DNA from: GCA-003244245 sp050699635
Lineage (GTDB): Bacteria > Actinomycetota > Actinomycetes > Mycobacteriales > Pseudonocardiaceae
Length of the DNA stretch: 64,000 bases
Assembly (NCBI GenBank): GCA_050699635.1
Contig: JBOHFK010000009.1
Span: forward strand, 1 to 64,000
Direction: 5' to 3'
In this document: positions 24,294 through 32,875 of the stretch, in pieces
Numbering within the stretch: position 1 is the stretch's first letter
Layout: each line of letters begins with the position of its first letter
Translations under genes and position numbers: made by a program
The notes under the pieces: model-generated
Told to the model about the DNA's origin: nothing
Seen by the model: the letters and a program-made list of their open reading frames with translations, nothing else
The model's database searches: none

Positions 24294-24847
24294 TCATGCC
24301 GGTACCGCGTCGACCGCGGGTCTGCAATGTCGGCAGGGCCGGTACCCGGCCGCGGTCGCGGTCGCGAGGGTGGCGAATCCGTGTCGGTGGGTGGGGGTGA
24401 TGCGGCGCGCGTTGTGGCAGGTCGGGAAGCAGACGACGCCGGTGGTGTCGCTGCCCAGGAAGTGCACCCCGGCCGCGGCGAGCGCGGCGACCTCGTCGAG
24501 GTTGACCTGCTCGCCACGCAGCAACTGTTCCTTGTGCGCGGACCCGAACATGTACTCGCCCAGCCCGCCGTCGGCGCGCACCACCCGATGGCAGGGGACG
24601 GCCGCAGCCGTAACTCCCGGATCTTCGCGGAGTCGTAGCCGCGCAGCGCCCGGTAGGCCCGCAGCAACGCCTCCGCCGCCGGATCCTCGGCGTCGGCGGG
24701 TCCGCGGCTCAGCCGCAGCGCGACCGAGTACACGACCCGCTCGTGCGCGCGGACCACGTCGGCGAAGCCCGCGTCCAGGTCGGCGATCAGGGCGGCGAGC
24801 AGAACCTCGAGCAGGTCGTCCTCCGCCGGGTGCTGTACATCGACCAT
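24294..24847 (-). pseudogene. Sigma-like/Ada-type alkylation repair fusion, internally deleted
   Basis: From ATG 24847 the frame encodes a sigma-70 region 2-like domain (VVRAHERVVYSVALRLSRGP; LRGYDSAKIREL). At about 24605-24620 it breaks and a different frame takes over with the methyltransferase active site PCHRVVRADGGLGEY of O6-alkylguanine transferases, then an Ada zinc-binding domain (TGVVCFPTCHNARRITP, YRPCRHCRP). The rest of the sigma part and the front of the methyltransferase are missing. One out-of-frame deletion explains this. Two overlapping open frames remain but neither makes the full protein. Confidence 0.65.
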
Positions 24848-24907
24848 GTTCCGCACAACCCCACTCCAGACGGCTTGGTTGCAGCATCGACGTGGAGGAA
24901 ACCCGCG

Positions 24908-24975
24908 CTTGATCGCCGAAAGTGAGCTGTGACCGTGCGAATCTGCACTGTGACAGCTCACTTTCGGCGATCAAG
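24908..24975. terminator. Long perfect stem-loop downstream of dnaA
   Basis: A perfect 23-bp inverted repeat (arms 24908-24930 and 24953-24975) with a 22-base loop lies between dnaA and the decayed Ada gene. It has no U-run, but the position after dnaA suggests a terminator-like hairpin. It may also mark a rearrangement site. Confidence 0.6.
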
Positions 24976-25068
24976 CTCCGGGTCGAGATGTCTGCGGCGC
25001 GCGGGGCTGTCGTGGATTGCCGAGTTGGGCTGGGATTGGTTGCCCCGAGAGGCGCGGTGCGGGCGGGG

Positions 25069-26586
25069 TCAGGAGCGGGCGCGCTGCTTGATCCGGGAGG
25101 TCAGCTCCTGGACCTGGTCGTAGGTGCGGCGGCGTTCGGCCATCTCCTTGCGGATCTTGCGGTCGGCGTGCATCACCGTGGTGTGGTCGCGGCCACCGAA
25201 GGTCTGGCCGATCCGGGGCAGCGACAGGTCGGTGAGCTCGCGGCACAGGTACATGGAGATCTGCCGGGCCTGCGCGACGTGTTTGGTCTTGCCTGGCCCG
25301 CAAAGGTCGTCGATGGTGAGCCCGAAGAACTCCGCGGTCACCGCCATGATGTTGGGTGCGGCGATCTCGTGGGCCGCCTCGTCGGGGATCAGGTCGCGCA
25401 GCACGATCTCGGCGAGCTGGTTGTCCACCGGCTGGCGGTTCAGCGAGGCGAATGCGGTCACCCGGATCAGTGCTCCTTCCAGTTCCCGGATGTTGCGTTC
25501 GATCCGGGCGGCGATGAACTCCAGCACCTCATCCGGTGCGGCCAGCCGGTCGCCGGCGGCTTTCTTGCGCAGGATGGCGATCCGGGTCTCCAGCTCGGGT
25601 GGCTGGATATCGGTGATCAAGCCCCACTCGAAGCGGGTGCGCAGCCGGTCCTCCAGAGTGCCCAGCCCCTTGGGCGGGCGGTCGGAGGAGATCACGATCT
25701 GCTTGTTCGCGTTGTGCAGGGTGTTGAAGGTGTGGAAGAACTCCTCCTGGGTGCCTTCCTTGCCTTCCAGGAACTGGATGTCGTCCACGAGTAGCACGTC
25801 GACGTCCCGGTAGCGGCGCTGGAAGGCAACCTTGCGGTCATCGCGCAGGGAGTTGATGAAGTCGTTGGTGAACTCTTCGGTGGAGACATAGCGCACCCGC
25901 ATGCCCGGGAACAGCCGCTGCGCGTAATGCCCGACGGCGTGCAGCAGGTGCGTCTTGCCCAGCCCGGACTCGCCCCAGACGAACAGTGGGTTGTAGGCCC
26001 GCGCCGGCGCTTCGGACACCGCCACTGCCGCGGCGTGGGCGAACCGGTTCGATGCGCCGATCACGAAGGTATCGAAGGTGTACTTCTCATTGAGCCTGGT
26101 CTGCTCGTTAAGCCTGCTCTTGGAGCTCTGCGAACGGCTCGGCGCCGCGGCGGCGAGACTGGGCCAGGCCTCGTTCGCGGTGGCCGGCGCCGCTTCCCCG
26201 TCGTGCTCCCCAGGACTGCTGCCCGTGGTCGCTGCGTTGAGCGGGGCGCCGACCGGGCTGAAGTCCTCAGAGACCGCTGAGCCGGGGTCGGTGAACTGCG
26301 GCGGCAGCTGCGGTGGCACCGGCAGTGGGTGGTCCACCTTCACCGCCAGGGATACCTGCCGACCCAGATGCCGGGACAACGCCGCGCTGATCGGTTCGCG
26401 TAGTGCTCGCTCAATGGCGTCCTTGGCGAAGTCACTGGGAGCTGCGAGCAGCGCGGTGCCATCCAGCAGGCCGATGGGGCGGGTGACGCGCATCCACGCG
26501 CGTTGCTGCGGCGAGAGCGTTCCGCTGGAGAGCTCCCGGACGACCTCGTTCCAGACTTGGCCGAGATCGGTTTGCCGCTCTGACAC
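25069..26586 (-). CDS. dnaA: Chromosomal replication initiator DnaA
   Basis: 505 residues. Domain I at the N-terminus (VWNEVVRELSSGTLSPQQRA), a variable Pro/Ser-rich domain II, the AAA+ domain III with Walker A GESGLGKTH and Walker B VLLVDDIQFLEGKE, and the domain IV signature GGRDHTTVMHA that binds DnaA boxes. The start GTG 26586 has AAGGGGAG upstream; the longer open frame is not needed. DnaA boxes upstream suggest autoregulation. In most actinobacteria dnaN follows; here only 93 bases, a long hairpin and a broken Ada-like gene follow. Confidence 0.97.
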   Translation of the reverse strand: MSERQTDLGQVWNEVVRELSSGTLSPQQRAWMRVTRPIGLLDGTALLAAPSDFAKDAIERALREPISAALSRHLGRQVSLAVKVDHPLPVPPQLPPQFTDPGSAVSEDFSPVGAPLNAATTGSSPGEHDGEAAPATANEAWPSLAAAAPSRSQSSKSRLNEQTRLNEKYTFDTFVIGASNRFAHAAAVAVSEAPARAYNPLFVWGESGLGKTHLLHAVGHYAQRLFPGMRVRYVSTEEFTNDFINSLRDDRKVAFQRRYRDVDVLLVDDIQFLEGKEGTQEEFFHTFNTLHNANKQIVISSDRPPKGLGTLEDRLRTRFEWGLITDIQPPELETRIAILRKKAAGDRLAAPDEVLEFIAARIERNIRELEGALIRVTAFASLNRQPVDNQLAEIVLRDLIPDEAAHEIAAPNIMAVTAEFFGLTIDDLCGPGKTKHVAQARQISMYLCRELTDLSLPRIGQTFGGRDHTTVMHADRKIRKEMAERRRTYDQVQELTSRIKQRARS

Positions 26587-26970
26587 CCGCTGACTCCCCT
26601 TCGGCCGGTGGTCAACTTCTGCAGCGCCGCGTGTCCACAGGGTTGTCCACAGCTGTGGATGGCTGTGACTACTGCGCTCCCCGGGCCCCCGACTTGCCAG
26701 CATGCTGGGCTGCCCCCAGCTTTGGTCTGGCGCCGCAAGTTAACAAGCCTGGGGTGCTGCCACAAGAACCCCGTGTAAGCAAGCACCACCGATGTAACGG
26801 CGTGTCGCGCCGACGGTGACGCGGGACGCTGGTTTTGACGCCACCGCCACCGGCCGCCTACGATCTGGTCGTCTCCCGCCCACCGGTGGGCATTCCTGCG
26901 TGCCCTCGCGCCTGTGCCGGTAGGGGATAGCGACCATCCCTGAGCACCAAGTACCAGGAGAACGACAGCC
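26587..26970. promoter_or_regulatory. dnaA-rpmH intergenic region with DnaA-box-like motifs
   Basis: Near the dnaA start lie GTGTCCACA (26631-26639), TTGTCCACA (26643-26651) and, inverted, TGTGGATGG (26654-26662), close to the DnaA box consensus. They may regulate dnaA or form a small part of an origin. The remaining 300 bases up to rpmH hold the divergent promoters; I saw no other structure. The many-box origin expected between dnaA and dnaN is not present in this window. Confidence 0.6.
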
Positions 26971-27114
26971 GTGAGTAAGGGCAAGCGCACGTTTCAGCCG
27001 AACAACCGTCGCCGCGCGAGGACCCACGGGTTCCGGTTGCGGATGCGCACTCGGGCCGGACGTGCGATCATCGCAGCGCGGCGCCTCAAGGGCCGTTCTG
27101 AACTGTCGGCCTGA
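26971..27114 (+). CDS. rpmH: 50S ribosomal protein L34
   Basis: 47 residues, very basic, with the family pattern KGKRTFQPNNRRRARTHGFR followed by RMRTRAGRAIIAARR and KGRSELSA. It starts at GTG 26971 after AGGAG and is too short for most ORF cut-offs. It opens the conserved rpmH-rnpA-yidD-yidC-jag-rsmG-parA-parB gene order. Confidence 0.97.
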   Translation: MSKGKRTFQPNNRRRARTHGFRLRMRTRAGRAIIAARRLKGRSELSA

Positions 27115-27137
27115 CGCGGTCGCGGATCCCCAGCGCC

Positions 27138-27551
27138 TTGCTACCTGTTGCGACCCGGCTGAACCGCCGCGAGGACTTCGCGACGGCGGTGCGGCGGGGC
27201 CGTCGGGCGGCCTGCGGCTCGGTTGTCGTCCATCTGGCCCAGCCTAGTCATCTGGCCCAGTCCGGTGCACTTGATTCGCCGCCCCGGGTGGGTTTTGTGG
27301 TTGGTCGCCCGGTCGGCGGTTCGGTGGTCCGGCACCGGGTGCAGCGTCGGCTGCGGCATCTGATGCGGGCGCGGTTGGCAGCGTTGCCGTTGGGAGGCTT
27401 GGTGGTGGTCCGCGCGTTGCCGGCGGCAGCGGATGCCTCCAGTGCAACCCTGGGTGGGGACCTCGACGGTGCGCTGCGGCGGTTGATCGGTGCTGCGCCA
27501 CTCACCAAGGCGGCGCCACTCACCAAGGCAGGGCACGGTTGCGGCCGATGA
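27138..27551 (+). CDS. rnpA: Ribonuclease P protein component
   Basis: 137 residues with the RnpA core: LNRREDFATAVRRGRR at the start and GSVVRHRVQRRLRHLMR in the RNR-type motif. It binds the RNase P RNA for tRNA 5' processing. The start is probably TTG 27138. Near the C-terminus an 18-bp unit is tandemly duplicated (APLTKA twice). The TGA overlaps the yidD ATG. Confidence 0.93.
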   Translation: MLPVATRLNRREDFATAVRRGRRAACGSVVVHLAQPSHLAQSGALDSPPRVGFVVGRPVGGSVVRHRVQRRLRHLMRARLAALPLGGLVVVRALPAAADASSATLGGDLDGALRRLIGAAPLTKAAPLTKAGHGCGR

Positions 27552-27841
27552 CTGGGGTGCGTCCTGGATCTGGGCCAGTTGGACCAGTGTCCCGGATTCT
27601 GGTGTCCGTATTGCGGTTCTACCGCCGATGGATCTCTCCGGCGTTGCCGCCCACCTGCCGGTTCTCGCCAAGTTGTAGCGCATACGCGATCGAGGCGCTG
27701 ACCGTCCACGGGGCGCTGAGAGGGTCGTGGTTGACGGTGCGACGGCTGCTGCGCTGCCAACCCTGGCACCCTGGAGGGGTGGACCCGGTTCCCCCTGCCA
27801 GAACCTCCCGCTCCCGGGCCGAGAGTGAGTCGCTGTGCTGA
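27548..27841 (+). CDS. yidD: Membrane protein insertion efficiency factor YidD
   Basis: 97 residues. The diagnostic stretch is RFYRRWISPALPPTCRFSPS followed by CSAYAIEALTVHGALRGSWL and RRLLRCQPWHPGGVDPVP. The protein attaches to the inner face of the membrane and helps YidC. ATG 27548 overlaps the rnpA stop, and the end overlaps yidC by 7 bases. Confidence 0.93.
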   Translation: MTGVRPGSGPVGPVSRILVSVLRFYRRWISPALPPTCRFSPSCSAYAIEALTVHGALRGSWLTVRRLLRCQPWHPGGVDPVPPARTSRSRAESESLC

Positions 27842-28968
27842 ACTTCATCTACTACCCGGTGTCGGCCATCTTGTGGTTCTGGCACAAGGCGTTCGGCTAC
27901 GTGCTGGGCCCGGGCAACGGCTTCGCCTGGGCGCTGGCGGTGGTGTTCCTGGTGTTCACGCTGCGCGCCGTGCTGTTCAAGCCGTTCGTCAGCCAGGTCC
28001 GCTCGATGCGCAAGATGCAGGAGTTCGCGCCCGAGATCCAGAAGCTGAAGAAGAAGTACGGCGACGACCGCCAGAAGATGGCGGCCGAGATGCAGAAGCT
28101 GCAGTCCGAGCACGGGGTCAATCCGCTGGGCGGCTGCCTGCCGGTGCTGGTGCAGATCCCGGTGTTCATCGGGCTGTTCCACGTGCTGCGCTCGTTCAAC
28201 CGCCCGTTCCTGTCGGCGGAGATGAACCGGCAGGTCGGCAACTACGTGTTCAGCGCCGCTGACGTCCGGTCGTTCCTGGATGCGCACCTGTTCGGCGTGC
28301 CGCTGTCGTCGTTCATCACCGAGCCCACGGAGCTGCTGTCCCGGTATGGCGACATTTCCCGGTGGCAGATCGCCGTGGTGGCTATCCCGCTGACCATCGT
28401 GGCCGGTGTGCTCACCCACCTCACCGCGAGACACTCGGTGGAGCGGCAGACCGCAGCGCAGGCTGCCAACCCGCAAGCCGCGATCATGAACAAGCTCATG
28501 GTGTATCTGTTCCCGATCGGCGTGGTGGCTGGTGGTCCCTTCTTCCCCCTGGCGATCCTGCTGTATTGGCTGTCCAACAACCTGTGGACGCTCGGTCAGC
28601 AACGGGTGGTCTACCAGTGGATCGACGCGGAGGAAGCGGAGAAGAAGGAGACTGCGATCGCCCAGCGGCAAGCCCTGGCACCGCGGCCCGGTCAGAAGCC
28701 CACCCGGCCGAAGAAGGACGGCGCGGCTAGTCTTGCCGACGGTGATGCCGCATGGGGATCGGACGAGGAGGTCGGGTCGACGACCTCCAACGGTGCCCAC
28801 TCGCCGGGACCCGGATCGGGTGATGCGAGTCCCGGTTCGGCAGGGACGTCAAGTTCGGCAGGGTCGACGAATGGTCAGGGCTCGGCTCGTGCAGAGGGTT
28901 CAGTACCGCCTGGCATGATCCAGCAGCGGCCGCGACCGCGGAAGAAGACGAATCGGAAGCGTCGCTGA
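27835..28968 (+). CDS. yidC: Membrane protein insertase YidC/Oxa1
   Basis: 377 residues. The core of five membrane helices contains the conserved AVVFLVFTLRAVLFKPFV with the hydrophilic-groove Arg, a basic coiled segment (KLKKKYGDDRQKM), NPLGGCLPVLVQIPVFIGLF and, late, PLAILLYWLSNNLWTLGQQ. The C-terminal 110 residues are Lys/Gly/Ser rich and unstructured, ending in RPRKKTNRKRR, which probably contacts the ribosome. It inserts membrane proteins with or without SecYEG. GTG 27835. Confidence 0.95.
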   Translation: MLNFIYYPVSAILWFWHKAFGYVLGPGNGFAWALAVVFLVFTLRAVLFKPFVSQVRSMRKMQEFAPEIQKLKKKYGDDRQKMAAEMQKLQSEHGVNPLGGCLPVLVQIPVFIGLFHVLRSFNRPFLSAEMNRQVGNYVFSAADVRSFLDAHLFGVPLSSFITEPTELLSRYGDISRWQIAVVAIPLTIVAGVLTHLTARHSVERQTAAQAANPQAAIMNKLMVYLFPIGVVAGGPFFPLAILLYWLSNNLWTLGQQRVVYQWIDAEEAEKKETAIAQRQALAPRPGQKPTRPKKDGAASLADGDAAWGSDEEVGSTTSNGAHSPGPGSGDASPGSAGTSSSAGSTNGQGSARAEGSVPPGMIQQRPRPRKKTNRKRR

Positions 28969-28997
28969 GGGCGCGATCGCCCGGAAGGGAGACAGTT

Positions 28998-29636
28998 GTG
29001 GCGGAGACGCTGGCGACTGAGACAGCGGTGACTGAGTCTTTGACAGCTTCGACGGCGGGGGTCTCGACGGCGGGGGTCTCGACAGCAGAGTCGTCGGCTG
29101 ATGCTGGTGCAGCAGCGGATGCTGATGGCGCGGCGGATGCCGCCCAGTCGGTGGGCAGCGCGCCAGTGAGCGAGGATCTTCTCGTTCAAGAGGGCGACGT
29201 GGCGGGTGACTATCTCGAACGGCTACTTGACGTCGTGGACTACGACGGCGACATCGACCTGGACGTCGAGGCCGGCCGCGCGATGGTCAGCATCGACGGC
29301 GGGGACGACCTGGCGAAACTGGTGGGCCCGCGGGGTGTGGTACTCGAGGCGCTACAGGAGCTCACCCGGCTCGCGGTGCAACAGCAGACCGGTGCGCGAA
29401 GCCGGCTGATGCTTGACGTCGCACGGTGGCGCTCCGCTCGCCGCAACGATCTCAGCGAACTGGGTCGAACGACCGCGCAGCAGGTAGTTGACGGCGGGAA
29501 GCCGGTCCGGTTGCAGGCGATGACACCGTTCGAGCGCAAGGTCGTTCATGACGCGGTGGCGGACCTGGACGGGGTATTCAGCGAAAGTGACGGCGAGGAG
29601 CCGCAACGCTGTGTCGTGGTGTTTCCCGCTGTGTAA
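28998..29636 (+). CDS. jag: Jag/KhpB-type RNA-binding protein
   Basis: 212 residues. An acidic Ala/Ser/Thr-rich N-terminus contains the repeat STAGVSTAGVSTA. Then a KH domain (LVGPRGVVLEALQELTRLAV) and an R3H domain (KPVRLQAMTPFERKVVHDAV) follow, the standard Jag order. GTG 28998. The stop codon lies in the first unit of a 17-bp tandem array. Located between yidC and rsmG as in other actinobacteria. Confidence 0.92.
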   Translation: MAETLATETAVTESLTASTAGVSTAGVSTAESSADAGAAADADGAADAAQSVGSAPVSEDLLVQEGDVAGDYLERLLDVVDYDGDIDLDVEAGRAMVSIDGGDDLAKLVGPRGVVLEALQELTRLAVQQQTGARSRLMLDVARWRSARRNDLSELGRTTAQQVVDGGKPVRLQAMTPFERKVVHDAVADLDGVFSESDGEEPQRCVVVFPAV

Positions 29637-29729
29637 TTTGAGACGCTGTGTAATTTGAGACGCTGTGTAATGTGAGACGCTGTGTGATGTGAGACGCTGT
29701 GTGATGTGAGACGCTGTGTGATGTGAGAT
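29628..29729. repeat. 17-bp tandem repeat at the end of jag
   Basis: Six units of 17 bp (gctgtgtaatttgagac drifting to gctgtgtgatgtgagac) start at 29628 and run to 29729. The first unit contains the jag stop TAA. The array resembles the one after the radical SAM gene at 14226 in period and in its relation to a stop codon, though the sequence differs. Confidence 0.9.
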
Positions 29730-29808
29730 CTGTTGGCCGGCTCCACCGGTGGTGGTCTGACTCGTTGCGCAGCGAAAGCGGCCCTGTCTTTGGACGCGTG
29801 AGGGACCG

Positions 29809-30636
29809 ATGTTCCACGTGAAACATCCGGCGGACATCCGATCACCGGCGCAACCGGTTGGAGTCAACTTGCCGACCCACCCGGTGGAGACCGGAACGTC
29901 TCCGGTGCTAGCCGGATCGGGCGCACAGGCAGTGGGAGCTGACGTTCGGGCAGCGACCCGGGCCGTGTTCGGTGATCGATATGCGCTCGCTGAACGGTAT
30001 GCGGAACTGCTCGCCGGTCCGGGGGTTGACCGGGGTGTGATCGGCCCTAGGGAAGCGGATCGGCTATGGGACCGGCACCTGCTCAACTCCGTGGTGCTGG
30101 GTGAACTCATCGCTGATGGCGCTCGGGTGCTCGATGTGGGCTCAGGCGCGGGTCTGCCGGGAATCCCCCTTGCGATCGCTCGCCCGGATCTCACGGTTGT
30201 GCTGCTGGAACCGATGGCACGACGCGTTGCCTGGCTCCAGGAAGTGGCCATTGAGCTGGGTCTGGAGGTCTCGGTGCGGCGCGGTCGCGCTGAAGATCTG
30301 GCGGTGCGGCGCGAGATTGGCGGCTACGACGTCGTTACGGCCCGGGCGGTCGCACCGTTGGGCAGGTTGGCAGGGTGGTGTCTCCCATTGGTGGCGCCAG
30401 GTGGACGGCTACTCGCCGTGAAGGGCGCCAGCGCCGCAGCGGAAGTCGCTCGGGACGTCGATGCGGTGCGAGCTGCCGGAGGGGCGGCCATGGAGATCGT
30501 GCTGTGCGGTGCCACCATTGTGCAGCCACCGACCACGGTCATCGTGGTTCCCCGGCTGACCCAGCGTGTTACCCGTCTTGCCGGGACACGAAGCCCGATC
30601 GCTGGCTCAGTCGGCCGTCGGAGAAAGGATCGGTGA
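29809..30636 (+). CDS. rsmG: 16S rRNA m7G methyltransferase RsmG
   Basis: 275 residues. The SAM-binding motif is VLDVGSGAGLPGIPLAIARP; DRHLLNSVVL and VTARAVAPLGRL are family signatures. It methylates G527 of 16S rRNA. The start MFHVKH at ATG 29809 is common in actinobacteria because the coding sequence overlaps a parS-like site. About 40 residues before the domain are poorly conserved. The stop overlaps the GTG of parA. Confidence 0.95.
   Translation: MFHVKHPADIRSPAQPVGVNLPTHPVETGTSPVLAGSGAQAVGADVRAATRAVFGDRYALAERYAELLAGPGVDRGVIGPREADRLWDRHLLNSVVLGELIADGARVLDVGSGAGLPGIPLAIARPDLTVVLLEPMARRVAWLQEVAIELGLEVSVRRGRAEDLAVRREIGGYDVVTARAVAPLGRLAGWCLPLVAPGGRLLAVKGASAAAEVARDVDAVRAAGGAAMEIVLCGATIVQPPTTVIVVPRLTQRVTRLAGTRSPIAGSVGRRRKDR
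29810..29825. promoter_or_regulatory. parS-like site 1
   Basis: TGTTCCACGTGAAACA matches the ParB-binding consensus TGTTTCACGTGAAACA at 15 of 16 positions. It covers the start codon region of rsmG, close to parB. Confidence 0.85.
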
Positions 30637-31763
30637 GTGTGAGGCCCCCGAAGTGGCCCGAGAGCGGGGCACCGAGTCCCGCTGTTTCACGTGAAACTAC
30701 GTCTCCGGACAGTGCGGCAGGCGGATCCAGGCCACGCCACGCTCTCACTCGTGCTCGGCAGCCAAGTACCCAGAGCGCGCCCATTACCCCTCCGACCGTC
30801 GCTGCTGGCAATTCTGCAGAGATGCCAGCTAGTGCGCTGGAGGTCGGGTGGACGCCGATCGCTGAGGAGGCGGAACGGGCGACTCGGGTAAAGCACCCCA
30901 CTGACCTGCTGCCCCGTCCGATCCGACGCCGGGTGCTGGCCGTCGCCAACCAGAAGGGCGGTGTCGGTAAGACCACCAGCACCGTCAACCTGGCCGCGGG
31001 ACTGGCGTTGCAGGGGTTACGCACGCTCGTCATCGACCTGGACCCGCAGGGAAACGCCTCCACCGCCCTGGGGATCGAGCACCATGCCGGCACCCGGTCG
31101 GTGTACGAGGTGCTGCTCGGTGAACTCGGGCTCGCTGAGGCGGTTGCGGTGAGCCCTCAGTCGGCCAACCTGCTCTGCGTGCCCGCCACCATCGACCTGG
31201 CCGGCTCCGAGATCGAGCTGGTGTCGATGGTGGCCCGGGAGTCACGCCTGCTCAGGGCGCTGTCCGGCGCCGCTCTCGACGAACTGGGTGTCGACTATGT
31301 CTTCATCGACTGCCCGCCATCCCTGGGACTGCTCACGGTGAACGCTCTGGTGGCCGCGCCCGAGGTGCTGATTCCCATCCAGTGTGAGTACTACGCGCTG
31401 GAAGGGCTCGGACAGCTGCTCCGCAACATCGAACTGGTGCAGGCGCACCTCAACCCGGACCTGATGGTGTCCACCATCTTGCTGACCATGTACGACGGGC
31501 GCACCAAGCTGGCCGACCAGGTCACTGCCGAGGTCCGCAACCACTTCGGCGACCGGGTGCTGCGCACGGTGATCCCGCGCAGCGTGAAGGTCTCCGAGGC
31601 GCCGGGTTTCGGGCAGACCGTGCTGGTCTACGATCCCGGCTCACGTGGGGCGCTGAGCTATGTGGACGCGGCGCGAGAGATCGCGCTGGACCATCGATAC
31701 GTGGATCGTGCTGAAGGTAACCCAGAGTATTCGGATCCTGTCGTGGGGAAGGTGGCTCGCTGA
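30633..31763 (+). CDS. parA: Chromosome partitioning ATPase ParA
   Basis: 376 residues. After a ~100-residue Pro/Ser-rich N-terminus comes the deviant Walker A motif NQKGGVGKTT, then VIDLDPQGNAS and DYVFIDCPPSLG. ParA forms a nucleoid-bound gradient that moves ParB-parS complexes. GTG 30633 overlaps the rsmG stop (GTGA). A parS site lies inside the gene. Confidence 0.95.
   Translation: MSVRPPKWPESGAPSPAVSRETTSPDSAAGGSRPRHALTRARQPSTQSAPITPPTVAAGNSAEMPASALEVGWTPIAEEAERATRVKHPTDLLPRPIRRRVLAVANQKGGVGKTTSTVNLAAGLALQGLRTLVIDLDPQGNASTALGIEHHAGTRSVYEVLLGELGLAEAVAVSPQSANLLCVPATIDLAGSEIELVSMVARESRLLRALSGAALDELGVDYVFIDCPPSLGLLTVNALVAAPEVLIPIQCEYYALEGLGQLLRNIELVQAHLNPDLMVSTILLTMYDGRTKLADQVTAEVRNHFGDRVLRTVIPRSVKVSEAPGFGQTVLVYDPGSRGALSYVDAAREIALDHRYVDRAEGNPEYSDPVVGKVAR
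30683..30698. promoter_or_regulatory. parS-like site 2
   Basis: TGTTTCACGTGAAACT differs from the parS consensus only in the last base. It lies within the 5' end of parA, as often seen in actinobacteria. Confidence 0.88.
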
Positions 31764-32842
31764 TGGCTCCCGGCAGTGCGCTCCCCCAGACATCGGGATC
31801 CCCCATGTCCAGGGCCCAGCGAATAGACAGCCAGCGCAAAGGCGGCCTTGGCCGTGGCTTGGCCGCATTGATCCCCACCGCTCCGGTTGGCACCCCAGTG
31901 AACGACCCAGCACCGCCCGAGCGCCTACCCGGTGGCCTGGAGGCGCCAGCTGGCCAGATCACCGGCGCGACCTACCAGGAACTGCCCATCGGGGCGATCG
32001 TGCCCAACCCCCGGCAACCCCGGCAGGTTTTTGACGAAGAGGCTCTTGCTGAGCTGGCCTACTCGATCAAGGAGTTCGGGCTGCTGCAGCCCATCGTGGT
32101 CCGGCTCCTGCCGGCCGAGTCGGCGATCGGGCATCGGCCGGCCGAGCCGGTGATCGGGCGACAGGCTCCCCGCTATGAGCTGATCATGGGTGAGCGGCGG
32201 TGGCGGGCGGCACAGCAGGCCGGGTTGGACTGTATCCCCGCGATCGTTCGCGGCACCGCCGACGACGCGATGCTGCGCGATGCGCTGCTGGAGAACATCC
32301 ACCGCGTCCAGCTCAATCCGCTGGAGGAGGCGGCCGCCTACCAGCAACTGCTGGAAGACTTCGGTGTCACGCACGAGCAGCTGGCGTCCCGGATCGGTCG
32401 CAGCCGCCCGGTGATCACCAACACGATCAGGCTGCTCAAACTTCCCGTTGCCGTGCAGCGGCGGGTCGCGGTCGGGGTGCTGTCCGCCGGGCATGCCCGC
32501 GCGCTGCTCAGCCTGGATCAGCCGCTGGCCCAAGAGCAGCTGGCGGCCCGGATCGTGGCTGAAGGCCTGTCGGTCCGGGCGACCGAAGAAGCGGTCACTC
32601 TCAGCCGCACCGAGCCCAGCAAGCCCGTCCCCAAGCCGGCAACATCCCGTCCCATGCGAGCGCCCGGCCTGCAACACCTCGCGGAGAGTCTGTCCGACGC
32701 CTTCGACACCAGAGTCAAGGTGGAATTGGGCCGCCGCAAGGGCCGCATCGTCATCGAATTCGGCTCGGTAGACGACCTGGAACGCATCTCCTCCCTCATG
32801 ATCACCCGACATGGAGACATATCGGGCTCAAAAGAGGGCTGA
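31763..32842 (+). CDS. parB: Chromosome partitioning protein ParB
   Basis: 359 residues. N-terminal GRGLAALIP, the CTPase motif region PNPRQPRQVFDEEALAELA and GERRWRAAQQAG, then the DNA-binding helix-turn-helix (VTHEQLASRIGRSRPVITNT) and a C-terminal dimer domain. An insertion (SAIGHRPAEPVIGRQAP) within the N-terminal domain looks unusual. The ATG shares a base with the parA stop. A long hairpin overlaps the end. Confidence 0.95.
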   Translation: MAPGSALPQTSGSPMSRAQRIDSQRKGGLGRGLAALIPTAPVGTPVNDPAPPERLPGGLEAPAGQITGATYQELPIGAIVPNPRQPRQVFDEEALAELAYSIKEFGLLQPIVVRLLPAESAIGHRPAEPVIGRQAPRYELIMGERRWRAAQQAGLDCIPAIVRGTADDAMLRDALLENIHRVQLNPLEEAAAYQQLLEDFGVTHEQLASRIGRSRPVITNTIRLLKLPVAVQRRVAVGVLSAGHARALLSLDQPLAQEQLAARIVAEGLSVRATEEAVTLSRTEPSKPVPKPATSRPMRAPGLQHLAESLSDAFDTRVKVELGRRKGRIVIEFGSVDDLERISSLMITRHGDISGSKEG

Positions 32843-32868
32843 AAACCCCGATATGTCTCCATGTCGGG
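32805..32868. terminator. Long perfect stem-loop at the end of parB
   Basis: Perfect 22-bp arms at 32805-32826 and 32847-32868 enclose a 20-base loop. The left arm is within the parB coding sequence and the stop is in the loop. It sits between convergent parB and ddl and may terminate both. Confidence 0.75.
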
Positions 32869-32875
32869 GAACGGG

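Noticed and set aside
26587..26970. Complete oriC
   Set aside because: Only three DnaA-box-like motifs in one short cluster; a full actinobacterial origin would have many more.
29628..29729. CRISPR array
   Set aside because: The 17-bp units are directly adjacent with no spacers; it is a simple tandem repeat, and no cas genes are present.
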